Positions 8,398 to 16,866 of a stretch of DNA of 64,000 bases are shown piece by piece. Position numbers and translations under genes: made by a program. This DNA comes from an uncultured Collinsella sp. (GTDB lineage Bacteria; Actinomycetota; Coriobacteriia; Coriobacteriales; Coriobacteriaceae), in NCBI GenBank assembly GCA_902494195.1, contig CABUSH010000004.1:47031-111030 (forward strand), given 5' to 3'. Below the pieces are notes generated by a model. The model did not search any database, was not told the DNA's origin, and saw only the letters and a program-made list of their open reading frames with translations. How positions within the stretch are numbered: position 1 is the stretch's first letter; each line of letters begins with the position of its first letter.

Positions 8398-11300
8398 GTG
8401 TATCTCAAGTCCCTCACGCTCAAAGGGTTCAAGTCGTTTGCCGACCGCGCCCATATGACGTTTGAGCCGGGCCTGACCGTCATCGTCGGTCCCAACGGCT
8501 CGGGAAAATCGAACATCTCCGACTCGATTCTGTGGGTCCTGGGCGAGCAGAGCGCCAAGCAGCTGCGCGGCCAGGCCATGGAAGACGTCATCTTCTCGGG
8601 CTCGTCGGCGCGCAAGCCGGTGGGTGTGGCCGAGGTCACGCTGGTGCTCGATAACTCGGACCATATGCTTCCCGTCGACTTTGACGAGGTGGCTATCACC
8701 CGCCGCATGTATCGTTCGGGTGAGAGTGAGTACCTCATCAATTCGAGCCCGTGCCGCCTGATGGACATCCAGGATATCCTGCACGATTCGGGACTGGGCA
8801 AGGATACGCATTCCATCATCAGCCAGGGCAAGCTCGATGCCATTTTGCAGAGCCGCCCCGAGGAGCGCCGTGCCCTTATTGAGGAGGCTGCCGGCATCTC
8901 CAAGCACAAGCGCCGCAAGGAGCGTGCGCTCAAAAAGATTAAGTCGATGGACGAGCACCTGACGCGTGCCCGCGACATCAATAAGGAAATCGCCCGTCAG
9001 CTGCGACCGCTGGAGCGTCAGGTCGATCGCGCGCGCAAGTACAAAGAGCTGTCCTCGCGCGCGAACGAGCTTACGCAGATGCTGGCCGTTGACGAGCTGC
9101 GTTCGCTGCAGTCGCAGTGGAACGACCTGGAGAGCCGCTCCAAAGAGGGCGCGGCCGAGCTTGAGCTTGCGCAGTACCGCTTGGGCGAAAAGGAGCGCGA
9201 GCTCGAGAAGCTTCAGGTCATGCTCGAGGAAAAGGGCCTGTTTGTGGGCGACCTAGGCGAGCAGCGCCGTCATATGCAAGATGTGGTCGGCCGCATTAAC
9301 TCCGACATGCGCCTGCTCGAGGAAAAGGGCCACAACATGGTGTCGCGCCTGTCTGACATGCGCGGGCAGATTTCGAGCTCCGAGCATCAGCGTCGTCGCG
9401 TGGTCGAGGAGCTCGAGGACGCGCGTGCGCAGCTTGAGGAAGTGACCGGTGCGCACATGCAGGCCCAGGAGGACGTTGACGCCGCTGGTCCTGCTGCCGC
9501 TGAGCTCCACGAGCGTCGCGTTGCGCTCGACAATCAGATTTCGCAGCTCACGCGTGAGCAGCGCGATGTGCAGCGTGTGGCCGATAACGCCGCGCTCGAG
9601 CTCGCTAAGGTGAAGGATTCCTTGAGCAATGCCGAGGTCGAGGACAACATGTATGCCTCGCGCCTGGAGCAGATTGACGAGCAGCTCGAGGAGGTCACGG
9701 CCTCGCTCGAGAGCCGTCGCGACCGCGCCGAGGAGCTTGAGGGCGCTCTTGAGGAAGCGCGCCAGGCTCAGGTCGATGCGCGTGAGGCCACCGAGGCGGC
9801 ACGCGCGGCCCTGAAGGACCTGCGTGCCCGCGAGAGTGAGGCGCGCAACAAGTTATCCGAGGTGCGCTCGGAGCTTGCCAGTCATAAGAAACTCGATGCC
9901 CGCATGGCCGACAGCTCGCCGCTCGTAAGCCGGCTGGTGGGTGCGCTGGGCGACGATGTCTCGGGTCGTCTGGGCGACGTGCTCGAGGCCCCGCGCGAGC
10001 TTGAGGGCCTGGTTGAGCAATTGCTCGCCGGCGATATCGATGCCCTGTTGTTTGATGACGCCACCACGCTTGAGCGTGCCGGTCGTGCGGCTCTGGGCCA
10101 GAAGAAGGCCTCAGGCGAGGCGCTGCTGGTGGCGCGCGGCGTGAGCGGCTCTGCTGCCGCCGAGGGCGCTGCCGGTACCCGTCTGGTTGATCGTCTGTCC
10201 GTGCGCGCAGGCTACGGACCCGTCGTCGAGGCGCTGCTCGGCGGCTATTACATGGTCGATGACTTGGCTGCCGCGCTGGCCGCGCCTGTCGTTGACGGTG
10301 TGACCTACGTGACTCCCGATGGCGCTCGCGTAAGCTGTGGCGGCCTGGTGCGCGTGGGCCTCGATGCCGGCGAGGCTTCGGGCGCCCTGGAGCGCAAGCG
10401 TCGTATCCGCGAGCTGGAAGGCCTGGAGCCCGATCTTGCTGCCGCGTTTGAGCATGTTTCTGATCAGGTCGTCGAGGCCAATGCGGCTGTTGAGGAGGCC
10501 CGTGCTGCCGAGGGCGATGCTGCCGGCGAGATTGCCCGCCTTGAGGGCGAGCGTCGCTCCCTGCTGTCCGAGATCGGCCGCCTGGAGCAGAGTGCCAACA
10601 ATGCCGAGGTCGAGCGGGTACGGATTTCTAAGCGCCGCGAGCAGGCTGCCGAGGCCGTTCGTGCCGCACGTCCGCGCGTGGATGAACTTACCCGTTCGCG
10701 TGACGAGGCCCGCGCGCAGGCAAGCGATCTGGGCTTGCAGATTGCCGAGGCCAACGACGAACTCGACCGCGTTCGCCGTGACGATTCCGAGGCTGCCGGC
10801 AAGCTCGCCGACGCCAAGGTCCGCCTAGCCCAGACGAGCGAACGCCTGCGTTCGCTGAAGGGCCGCGTGCCCGACCTGGAGCATCGTCTTGAGGGCATCG
10901 ACCGTCGTATCCGCGGAACACGCCAGGCTTCGCGCTCGCTCGAGCTGCTGCGCCTGCGCGTCGACCCCATGCACGAACGCTATTCTGCCCTGTTGGAACG
11001 CGCGTCGGATTGGGCAGCGCGCCTGCGTGACCAGGCCTCTCTGGAGGAGGCGGACTCCGCTTCGCTCAAGAAGACCATCGAGGATGCCAAGGCAGAGGTT
11101 ACCCGCGCTAAGGAGCGGGTCGATACCGCCTCCGCCACGCAAAACGAGTTCAAGGTCGCGCGTGGCAAGCTCGAGGTGCAGGTAGAGGCCGCCATTAAGG
11201 CCATTACCGCCGATGGCACCACGGTACTCGAGGAAGCGCTCATGCTTCCTGCGCCCACCGACCGTGACGCTGCTGAGCGCGAGCTCAACCAGCTCGTGCG

Positions 11301-11934
11301 TCAGATCAACAACCTGGGCCCTGTGAACCAGGTTGCCATGGAGGAGTACGAGCAGCTCAAGCGCCGTGCCGATTACATCGAGGAGCAACTTGCCGATCTG
11401 GAGAGCGCGCGCAAGGCGCTCACCAAGATCACCGTGGCGATCGACCGCAAGATGCGGAAGGCGTTCCTGGTGACGTTTGAGAAGGTCGACGCGAACTTCC
11501 GTGAGATCTTCGCCATGCTCTTCCCGGGCGGTCAGGCTCATCTGGAGATGACCGATCCCGAGCATCCTGCCGAGACGGGTATCGAGGTCGTGGCGCAGCC
11601 GCGCGGCAAGCGCATCACCAAGATGATGCTCATGTCGGGTGGCGAGAAGAGCCTGACGGCGCTCGCCCTGCTCTTTGCCGTGTACCGCACGCGCACGGTG
11701 CCGTTCTATGTGCTGGACGAGGTCGAGGCGGCACTCGATGACGCAAACCTGTCCAAGCTTATCGGCGCCCTCGACGTGTTGCGTTCCGATACGCAGCTCT
11801 TGGTTATCTCGCATCAGCGCCGTACTATGGAGGACGCTGACGTTCTCTACGGCGTCTCGATGCAAGCCGACGGCGTCAGTCGCGTCGTCTCGCAAAAACT
11901 CGATCGCGAAACCGGAAAGGTCGTGAATGCATAA
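8398..11934 (+). CDS. smc: Chromosome segregation protein SMC
   Basis: 1178 residues, full length for bacterial SMC. N-terminal ATPase half starts YLKSLTLKGFKSFA with Walker A GPNGSGKSN near residue 32-40; two long coiled-coil arms flank a Gly-rich hinge (about residues 500-670); the C-terminal half has the ABC signature LMSGGEKSLTALAL and Walker B VLDEVEAALDD. Condenses and segregates the chromosome with ScpA/ScpB (not in this window). GTG start; AGGAG is only 2 bases away, an unusually tight spacing, but the N-terminal consensus leaves no better choice. Stop overlaps the ftsY ATG by one base. Confidence 0.97.
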   Translation: MYLKSLTLKGFKSFADRAHMTFEPGLTVIVGPNGSGKSNISDSILWVLGEQSAKQLRGQAMEDVIFSGSSARKPVGVAEVTLVLDNSDHMLPVDFDEVAITRRMYRSGESEYLINSSPCRLMDIQDILHDSGLGKDTHSIISQGKLDAILQSRPEERRALIEEAAGISKHKRRKERALKKIKSMDEHLTRARDINKEIARQLRPLERQVDRARKYKELSSRANELTQMLAVDELRSLQSQWNDLESRSKEGAAELELAQYRLGEKERELEKLQVMLEEKGLFVGDLGEQRRHMQDVVGRINSDMRLLEEKGHNMVSRLSDMRGQISSSEHQRRRVVEELEDARAQLEEVTGAHMQAQEDVDAAGPAAAELHERRVALDNQISQLTREQRDVQRVADNAALELAKVKDSLSNAEVEDNMYASRLEQIDEQLEEVTASLESRRDRAEELEGALEEARQAQVDAREATEAARAALKDLRARESEARNKLSEVRSELASHKKLDARMADSSPLVSRLVGALGDDVSGRLGDVLEAPRELEGLVEQLLAGDIDALLFDDATTLERAGRAALGQKKASGEALLVARGVSGSAAAEGAAGTRLVDRLSVRAGYGPVVEALLGGYYMVDDLAAALAAPVVDGVTYVTPDGARVSCGGLVRVGLDAGEASGALERKRRIRELEGLEPDLAAAFEHVSDQVVEANAAVEEARAAEGDAAGEIARLEGERRSLLSEIGRLEQSANNAEVERVRISKRREQAAEAVRAARPRVDELTRSRDEARAQASDLGLQIAEANDELDRVRRDDSEAAGKLADAKVRLAQTSERLRSLKGRVPDLEHRLEGIDRRIRGTRQASRSLELLRLRVDPMHERYSALLERASDWAARLRDQASLEEADSASLKKTIEDAKAEVTRAKERVDTASATQNEFKVARGKLEVQVEAAIKAITADGTTVLEEALMLPAPTDRDAAERELNQLVRQINNLGPVNQVAMEEYEQLKRRADYIEEQLADLESARKALTKITVAIDRKMRKAFLVTFEKVDANFREIFAMLFPGGQAHLEMTDPEHPAETGIEVVAQPRGKRITKMMLMSGGEKSLTALALLFAVYRTRTVPFYVLDEVEAALDDANLSKLIGALDVLRSDTQLLVISHQRRTMEDADVLYGVSMQADGVSRVVSQKLDRETGKVVNA

Positions 11935-12851
11935 TGGGATTCTTTGAAGCACTCTCGCGCGGACTTGAGCGCAGCCGCGAGGCCCTCAACGAGGTCTTCT
12001 ACTTTGGCGGTGAGGTCGACGAGGATTTTTGGGAGGACCTAGAGGACACTCTCGTCATGGGTGACATGGGTGCTGAGGTCGCGATCAAGGTGTCCGATGA
12101 CCTGCGCGATGCCGCGGCCAAGAAGAACCTCAAGACCGCTCCTCAGCTTCGCCGTGCCCTGGCCGAGCAGCTTGAGCAGCACTTTGTGCCCATCGAGCGC
12201 GATCCGTTCTCCGATACGCCGAGCTGCGTGCTGTTTGTGGGCATTAACGGTGCCGGCAAGACCACCACGGTCGGTAAGATCGCGAGCGCCATGTCCGCCC
12301 GCGGCAAGAACGTCGTGATCGGTTCTGCCGATACGTTCCGCGCTGCCGCCATCGAGCAGCTCGATGTGTGGGGCCAGCGCGCCGGCGTCCCCGTCATCAA
12401 GCGCGACCGTGGCTCCGACCCGGCAAGTGTTTGCTACGACGTGCTCGACGAGGCCGACAAGCGCGGCAGCGACCTGGTGCTTATCGACACTGCCGGTCGT
12501 CTGCACACGAGCCCCGAGCTCATGCGCGAGCTTGCCAAGGTGGTTAACGTGACACGTAAGCGCGCCGCCAATATGGCCGCCGGCCCCATGCCCGTCTCAG
12601 TCGTGCTCGTGATCGATGCCGCCACCGGCCAGAACGGTCTGAACCAGGCGCTCGAGTTTAACGAGGCACTGGGCTTGGACGGTATTATCATGACTAAGCT
12701 CGACGGCACGGCTAAGGGCGGTATCGCCATGGCCGTGGCCGAGAAGCTCAAGCTCCCGATCCTGCGCGTGGGCGTGGGCGAGCAGGTCGATGACCTGCAG
12801 GAGTTCAATGCCAAAGATTTCTGCCGCGCCCTGGTGGGCGAGTCCAATTAA
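11934..12851 (+). CDS. ftsY: Signal recognition particle receptor FtsY
   Basis: SRP receptor GTPase that docks ribosome-nascent chains with Ffh at the membrane. 305 residues: helical N domain (1-85), then the G domain with GINGAGKTTT (about 103-112), DTAGR (near 185), TKLDGTAKGG (near 244) and the closing GVGEQVDDL. It lacks the long acidic A domain of E. coli FtsY, as usual for Gram-positives. Directly coupled to smc and followed 10 bases later by ffh, so receptor and SRP protein are co-expressed. Confidence 0.97.
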   Translation: MGFFEALSRGLERSREALNEVFYFGGEVDEDFWEDLEDTLVMGDMGAEVAIKVSDDLRDAAAKKNLKTAPQLRRALAEQLEQHFVPIERDPFSDTPSCVLFVGINGAGKTTTVGKIASAMSARGKNVVIGSADTFRAAAIEQLDVWGQRAGVPVIKRDRGSDPASVCYDVLDEADKRGSDLVLIDTAGRLHTSPELMRELAKVVNVTRKRAANMAAGPMPVSVVLVIDAATGQNGLNQALEFNEALGLDGIIMTKLDGTAKGGIAMAVAEKLKLPILRVGVGEQVDDLQEFNAKDFCRALVGESN

Positions 12852-12861
12852 GGAGTGACTA

Positions 12862-14337
12862 GTGTTTGATTCCCTGAGCGATCGCCTCAACGACACATTT
12901 GACCGCCTGCGTGGCAAGGGCAAGCTGACCGAGGCCGATATCACCTCGGCCATGCGCGACATTCGCATGGCGCTGCTCGAGGCCGACGTCAACTTCAAGG
13001 TCGTCAAGGAGTTCGTCGCCAAGACCAAGGAGCGCTGCATGACCGCAGAGGTCATGGAGTCGCTGTCGCCGGCGCAAAACGTCGTCAAGATCGTGCTCGA
13101 CGAGCTCACCGAGATGCTCGGCTCCACAGAGAGCAAGCTCGTCTTTAGTAACCGCATTCCCAATGTCATCATGCTCGTGGGCCTGCAGGGCTCCGGTAAG
13201 ACCACGGCGGCCGTAAAGCTGGCCTACCTGCTCAAGAAGCAGGGCCGCTCGCCGCTGCTCGCCGCGTGCGACGTTTACCGTCCCGCCGCTGCCGACCAGC
13301 TGGCCACGCTTGGCGGCGAGATCGGCGTGCCGGTCTTCCGCGGTGACGGCGCGCACCCGGTCGATATCGCCAAGGGCGCCATCCAGGAGGCCGTCGACCA
13401 CCTGCGTGACGTGGTCATCGTCGATACCGCTGGCCGCCTGCAGATCGATGAGCAGATGATGCAGGAGGCCGTGGACATCAAGAAGGCCGTCAAGCCCGAT
13501 CAGGTGCTGATGGTCGTCGATGCCATGACCGGCCAGGATATCGTCAACGTCGTCTCGACCTTTGCCGAGCGCACCGACTTTGACGGCGTGATCATCTCCA
13601 AGCTCGACGGCGATGCCCGTGGCGGCGGCGCGCTTTCCGTGCGACAGGTGACCGGCAAGCCCATCAAGTTTGTGAGCATGGGCGAGAAGCCCGATTCGCT
13701 GGAGCCGTTCTATCCTGATCGTATGGCCAAGCGCATTCTTGGCATGGGCGACGTTGTCGGCATTATCGAGAAGGCCCAGGAGGCGGCCGACGCCGAGCAG
13801 CTCGAGGCTGCCGAGCGAATGCTGCGCGAGGGCTTCACCATGAACGACATGCTCGACCAGATGAAGGCCGTCAAGAAGATGGGCGGCATGAAGGGCATCC
13901 TGGGCATGCTCCCCGGCGGGCAGCGTGCGCTCAACCAGATGGGTGGCAACCTGGACGAGGGCATCTTCGATAAGAACGAGGCCATCATCATGTCGATGAC
14001 CAAGGAGGAGCGCCTGCGTCCCTCCATCATCAACGGTCAGCGCCGTGCCCGCATTGCCAAGGGCGCTGGCGTGACCCCCACCGAGGTCAATAGCCTTATG
14101 AAGCAGTGGGGTGAGATGAACAAGATGATGGGCCGCATGCGCACGATGGCCAATCAGGCACAGGGCGGCGGCAAGAAGGGCAAAAAGGGCAAGAAGGGCA
14201 AGAAGATGCGCATGCCCAATATCCCTGGCCTGGACGCTATGGGCCTGGGCGGCATGGGTGGCCTGGGAACGGGCGGTCCTAAGTCCGATATGGACCTGCT
14301 GCGCCAGATGGAAGCGCAGATGCGCAATAAGAAGTAA
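12862..14337 (+). CDS. ffh: Signal recognition particle protein Ffh
   Basis: Binds signal sequences and 4.5S RNA for cotranslational export. 491 residues, GTG start behind AAGGAGTG. N domain, then G domain with GLQGSGKTTA (about 109-118), DTAGRLQID, SKLDGDARGGGAL; then a methionine-rich M domain (about 300-435). The C-terminus carries a tandem Gly/Lys tract (GKKGKKGKKGKK) followed by a Gly/Met-rich tail, longer than in most Ffh proteins and likely flexible. A strong hairpin follows the stop. Confidence 0.97.
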   Translation: MFDSLSDRLNDTFDRLRGKGKLTEADITSAMRDIRMALLEADVNFKVVKEFVAKTKERCMTAEVMESLSPAQNVVKIVLDELTEMLGSTESKLVFSNRIPNVIMLVGLQGSGKTTAAVKLAYLLKKQGRSPLLAACDVYRPAAADQLATLGGEIGVPVFRGDGAHPVDIAKGAIQEAVDHLRDVVIVDTAGRLQIDEQMMQEAVDIKKAVKPDQVLMVVDAMTGQDIVNVVSTFAERTDFDGVIISKLDGDARGGGALSVRQVTGKPIKFVSMGEKPDSLEPFYPDRMAKRILGMGDVVGIIEKAQEAADAEQLEAAERMLREGFTMNDMLDQMKAVKKMGGMKGILGMLPGGQRALNQMGGNLDEGIFDKNEAIIMSMTKEERLRPSIINGQRRARIAKGAGVTPTEVNSLMKQWGEMNKMMGRMRTMANQAQGGGKKGKKGKKGKKMRMPNIPGLDAMGLGGMGGLGTGGPKSDMDLLRQMEAQMRNKK

Positions 14338-14357
14338 CGACTGGTTGAGTCGTGTAT

Positions 14358-14397
14358 GGCGAAGGCCGCCTGGATGGTACTCCAGGCGGCCTTCGCC
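14358..14397 (+). terminator. Strong hairpin terminator between ffh and the convergent DUF134 gene
   Basis: A 16-bp perfect stem (14358-14373 with 14382-14397) with an 8-base loop. There is no proper T-run on either side, but its strength and its place between two convergent genes suggest a bidirectional terminator or transcript-end stabiliser. Confidence 0.65.
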
Positions 14398-14449
14398 GTT
14401 GTGTGGCTTGTTGCGCGAATGGCACGTCTTGGCGCCAGAGCATTTGCCG

Positions 14450-15214
14450 CTAGTGGCAGCCACAGCCCTCGTGGCCCTCGTTCTCGTGATGGCCATGGCA
14501 ACCGCAGGATCCGCCGTGCTCTTGGATGTGCTCGTGGTCGTGGCCGTGGCAGTCACAGGTGGCCTCGCCGGTCTGTGCGAGCGTGCCGGCAATGAGTGCC
14601 TCGACGCAGGCGTCGCAGTTGCCCTGGGCGCCCGCATAGACCGTGATGCCGGCCTGGATGAGCGCGTTGATGGCACCGCCGCCGATACCGCCGCAAATGA
14701 GCGTGTCAACGCCACCGTTTGCAAGCAGGCCCGCCAGGGCGCCGTGACCGGTGCCGCCGGTGCCCACGACCTGCTCGTTGAGCACCTTGCCATCCTGAAT
14801 GTCGTAAATCTTGAACTGCTCGCTGCGGCCAAAGTGCATAAAGATGTTGCCGTTGTCGTACGTCGTTGCCACCCTCATGGTGCCGACCTCCTTTGCTGGC
14901 CATGCGGCCGTTGTCGTGGTGATGGGGGAGTATGCGATATTGCCGCCCTCGATGACAATCGCCCGTCCATTGACCAACGCGTTTGCCACCTTGCGATGCG
15001 CGCGGCTGCAGATTGCCGCCACCGTGGCGCGGGCAATGCCCATGTGCTGGGCGACTTCCTCCTGATTGAGTCCTTCCAGGTCACATAGGCGTAGGACCTC
15101 GAGCTCGTCGACCGTCATGTCGATGGCATCGCCGCTCGCCAGGCCATCGGGGGTAAAACCGCGATATTCGGGGATGATCCCGACGCGGCGCAATTTTTCG
15201 CGTCTTCCTGCCAT
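14450..15214 (-). CDS. DUF134 HTH regulator fused to NifX-type cofactor-binding domain with Cys/His-rich tail
   Basis: 254 residues with three parts. Residues 1-105 are a DUF134 (UPF0251) helix-turn-helix domain: start MAGRREKLRRVG, then DELEVLRLCDLEGLNQEEVAQHMG and SRAHRKVANAL. Residues about 118-215 match the dinitrogenase iron-molybdenum cofactor (NifX/NafY/NifB C-terminal) fold: MRVATTYDNGNIFMHFGRSEQF and the Gly-rich CGGIGGGAINALIQAGI. Residues about 217-254 are a tail with 6 cysteines and 10 histidines in GHDHEH and GCGCH type runs, likely metal-binding. Start at 15214 is supported by GGAGAG upstream; longer in-frame extensions lack one. Both palindromes and the promoter upstream suggest autoregulation by a metal or cluster-sensing protein (inference). 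No nitrogenase genes are nearby. Confidence 0.82.
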   Translation of the reverse strand: MAGRREKLRRVGIIPEYRGFTPDGLASGDAIDMTVDELEVLRLCDLEGLNQEEVAQHMGIARATVAAICSRAHRKVANALVNGRAIVIEGGNIAYSPITTTTAAWPAKEVGTMRVATTYDNGNIFMHFGRSEQFKIYDIQDGKVLNEQVVGTGGTGHGALAGLLANGGVDTLICGGIGGGAINALIQAGITVYAGAQGNCDACVEALIAGTLAQTGEATCDCHGHDHEHIQEHGGSCGCHGHHENEGHEGCGCH

Positions 15215-15228
15215 ACACTCTCCAAATC

Positions 15229-15297
15229 TGACATATGTCAACAATAGAATAGCGAACGTGTGGATTTGCGCAAGGAATTTCTGGCATATGTCAGAAA
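15229..15297 (-). promoter_or_regulatory. Promoter of the DUF134-NifX gene bracketed by two palindromic operators
   Basis: Reading the minus strand: -35 TTGCGC (15268-15273), 16-base spacer, -10 TATTCT (15246-15251). The perfect palindrome TGACATATGTCA lies at 15229-15240, just downstream of the -10, and a near copy TTCTGGCATATGTCAGAA lies at 15280-15297, just upstream of the -35. The 12-base cores are 53 bases apart, about five helical turns, so two bound dimers would face the same side and could loop. The upstream copy also lies about 45 bases before the likely thyA -10 (TACAAT, 15341-15346). Confidence 0.7.
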
Positions 15298-15380
15298 ATG
15301 AGGGCTTATGTTTGGGCTGTGGGGCCGCGTGCGCCTGGGCTACAATGAATCTCGCTTGTAGGCGACTGACAGGAGGGTCA

Positions 15381-16229
15381 ATGAGCAAAGCTGATCAACA
15401 GTTTGTATTCATGTGCCGCGATATCTTGGACCATGGCACCACGACCGAGGGCCAAAAGGTCCGCCCGGTGTGGGAGGACGGCACCCCTGCCTATACCATT
15501 AAAAACTTTGGCGTTACGGCGCGCTATGACCTGCGCGAGGAGTTCCCCGCGCTTACGCTGCGTCGTACGGCGCTCAAGTCCGCTATGGATGAGATCCTAT
15601 GGATCTATCAAAAGAAGTCCAATAATGTGCATGACCTCAACAGCCATATTTGGGATGAGTGGGCCGACGAGACCGGCTCTATCGGCAAGGCCTACGGGTA
15701 TCAGATTGGGCAGAAGAGCCATTATCCCGAGGGTGACTTTGACCAGATGGACCGCGTGCTGTACGACCTCAAGCACACGCCGTACAGCCGTCGTATTATG
15801 ACGAACACGTACGTGTTCAGCGATCTGTCCGAGATGCATCTGTATCCGTGCGCCTACAGCGTGACCTATAACGTCACGCAGCGTCCTCAGGACGACAAGC
15901 CGACGCTCAACATGATTCTCAACCAGCGTAGCCAGGACATTTTGGCCGCGAACAACTGGAATGTGTGCCAGTACGCCATTCTGCTCATGATGGTGGCGCA
16001 GTCGGTCGATATGATCGCTGGCGAGCTGCTGCACGTGATTGCCGATGCCCACATTTACGACCGTCATGTCGATATCGTCCGCGAGCTTATCGAGCGTCCG
16101 CAGTTTGCCGCGCCCAAGGTAACGCTCAACCCGGATGTGCATGATTTCTATGCGTTTACGACCGATGACCTGATCGTTGAGGGCTACGAGCACGGTCCGC
16201 AGGTTAAGAACATCCCCATTGCGGTGTAG
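15381..16229 (+). CDS. thyA: Thymidylate synthase ThyA
   Basis: Converts dUMP and methylene-tetrahydrofolate to dTMP and dihydrofolate. 282 residues starting MSKADQQFVFMCRDIL behind AGGAGGG. The catalytic cysteine is in LYPCAYSV; the following residue is Ala where E. coli has His (PCH), as in the longer B. subtilis/phi3T-type enzymes, which this also matches in length. NQRSQD and the N-terminal RPVWEDGTPAYT are intact. folA follows directly, so the dihydrofolate made here is recycled by its neighbour. Confidence 0.94.
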   Translation: MSKADQQFVFMCRDILDHGTTTEGQKVRPVWEDGTPAYTIKNFGVTARYDLREEFPALTLRRTALKSAMDEILWIYQKKSNNVHDLNSHIWDEWADETGSIGKAYGYQIGQKSHYPEGDFDQMDRVLYDLKHTPYSRRIMTNTYVFSDLSEMHLYPCAYSVTYNVTQRPQDDKPTLNMILNQRSQDILAANNWNVCQYAILLMMVAQSVDMIAGELLHVIADAHIYDRHVDIVRELIERPQFAAPKVTLNPDVHDFYAFTTDDLIVEGYEHGPQVKNIPIAV

Positions 16230-16238
16230 GTGACGCGC

Positions 16239-16757
16239 ATGACGTGTAAGCTTTCTGCCATCGTCGCCGTGTGCGACGACTGGGGTATTGGGTGCGAGGG
16301 CGACATGGTGGTATCCAACCGTGCCGACATGCGTCATTTTGTGGCATGCACCAAAGGTTGCCCGGTCATTATGGGGCGCAAGACGCTGTTGAGTTTTCCC
16401 GGCGGACGACCGCTCAAGAATCGCCGCAATATCGTGCTCACCCGCGACGAGGGCTTTGCTGCCGAGGGTGTCGACGTTGTGCATAGCATCGACGAAGCGC
16501 TCGCCGCGGTAGCCGATGAACCCGTTGCGTGGGTGATTGGCGGCGGCGAGGTATATCGACAGTTTTTGCCGTATTGCGTGGAGGCCGAGGTTACGCACAA
16601 CCATTGCGTGCATGACGTGGATACGTACTTTCCCGATCTGGATGCCGATCCCGCGTGGGAGATTGCGCGGCGTTGCGGTGTTGCTACGATTGCCGCGGGC
16701 GAGGGTGACGAGGGTCTCGATTATGAGTTCGTGACGTATCGTCGCGTTGAGGCGTAA
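16239..16757 (+). CDS. folA: Dihydrofolate reductase
   Basis: Reduces dihydrofolate to tetrahydrofolate with NADPH. 172 residues from the ATG at 16239 (a GTG at 16230, immediately after the thyA stop, is an alternative adding three residues; AGGTGA at 16228-16233 favours the ATG). Family motifs: LSAIVAVCDDWGIG, the substrate-binding region with NRADMRHF, MGRKTLLSFPGGRPLKNRRNIVL, and VIGGGEVYRQFLPY. Paired with thyA. A hairpin with a T-rich tail follows. Confidence 0.93.
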   Translation: MTCKLSAIVAVCDDWGIGCEGDMVVSNRADMRHFVACTKGCPVIMGRKTLLSFPGGRPLKNRRNIVLTRDEGFAAEGVDVVHSIDEALAAVADEPVAWVIGGGEVYRQFLPYCVEAEVTHNHCVHDVDTYFPDLDADPAWEIARRCGVATIAAGEGDEGLDYEFVTYRRVEA

Positions 16758-16801
16758 ATCGTCTGGCGTGAACGGTATCATCGGATTATTTGAATGCATG
16801 G

Positions 16802-16826
16802 GGCGGCGCTTAGCGTCGCCTCGTTT
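16802..16826 (+). terminator. Intrinsic terminator after thyA-folA
   Basis: GGCGGCGC and GCGTCGCC (16802-16820) pair over 8 bp with one G-U around loop TTA, followed by TCGTTT. Short but GC-rich; placed 45 bases after folA. Confidence 0.6.
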
Positions 16827-16866
16827 GGTATAGATGTGCTGTAAAGAAAGGTACGGGCTGGCTGCT

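Noticed and set aside
14161..14210. Short tandem AAGAAGGGC-like repeats at the end of ffh
   Set aside because: They encode the Gly/Lys-rich tail of Ffh in frame and are not an independent repeat array.
12859..14832. A 657-codon antisense frame across ffh and into the DUF134 region
   Set aside because: A shadow of ffh; its protein is low-complexity His/Leu/Ala-rich and unlike any family.
15215..15388. A 58-residue N-terminal extension of the DUF134-NifX protein
   Set aside because: The frame is open but runs through the promoter and both palindromes; the ATG at 15214 has a ribosome site and matches the family N-terminus.
15381..16229. ThyA as defective because PCH reads PCA
   Set aside because: The longer B. 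subtilis/phi3T-type thymidylate synthases carry Ala here; the catalytic Cys and the rest are intact.
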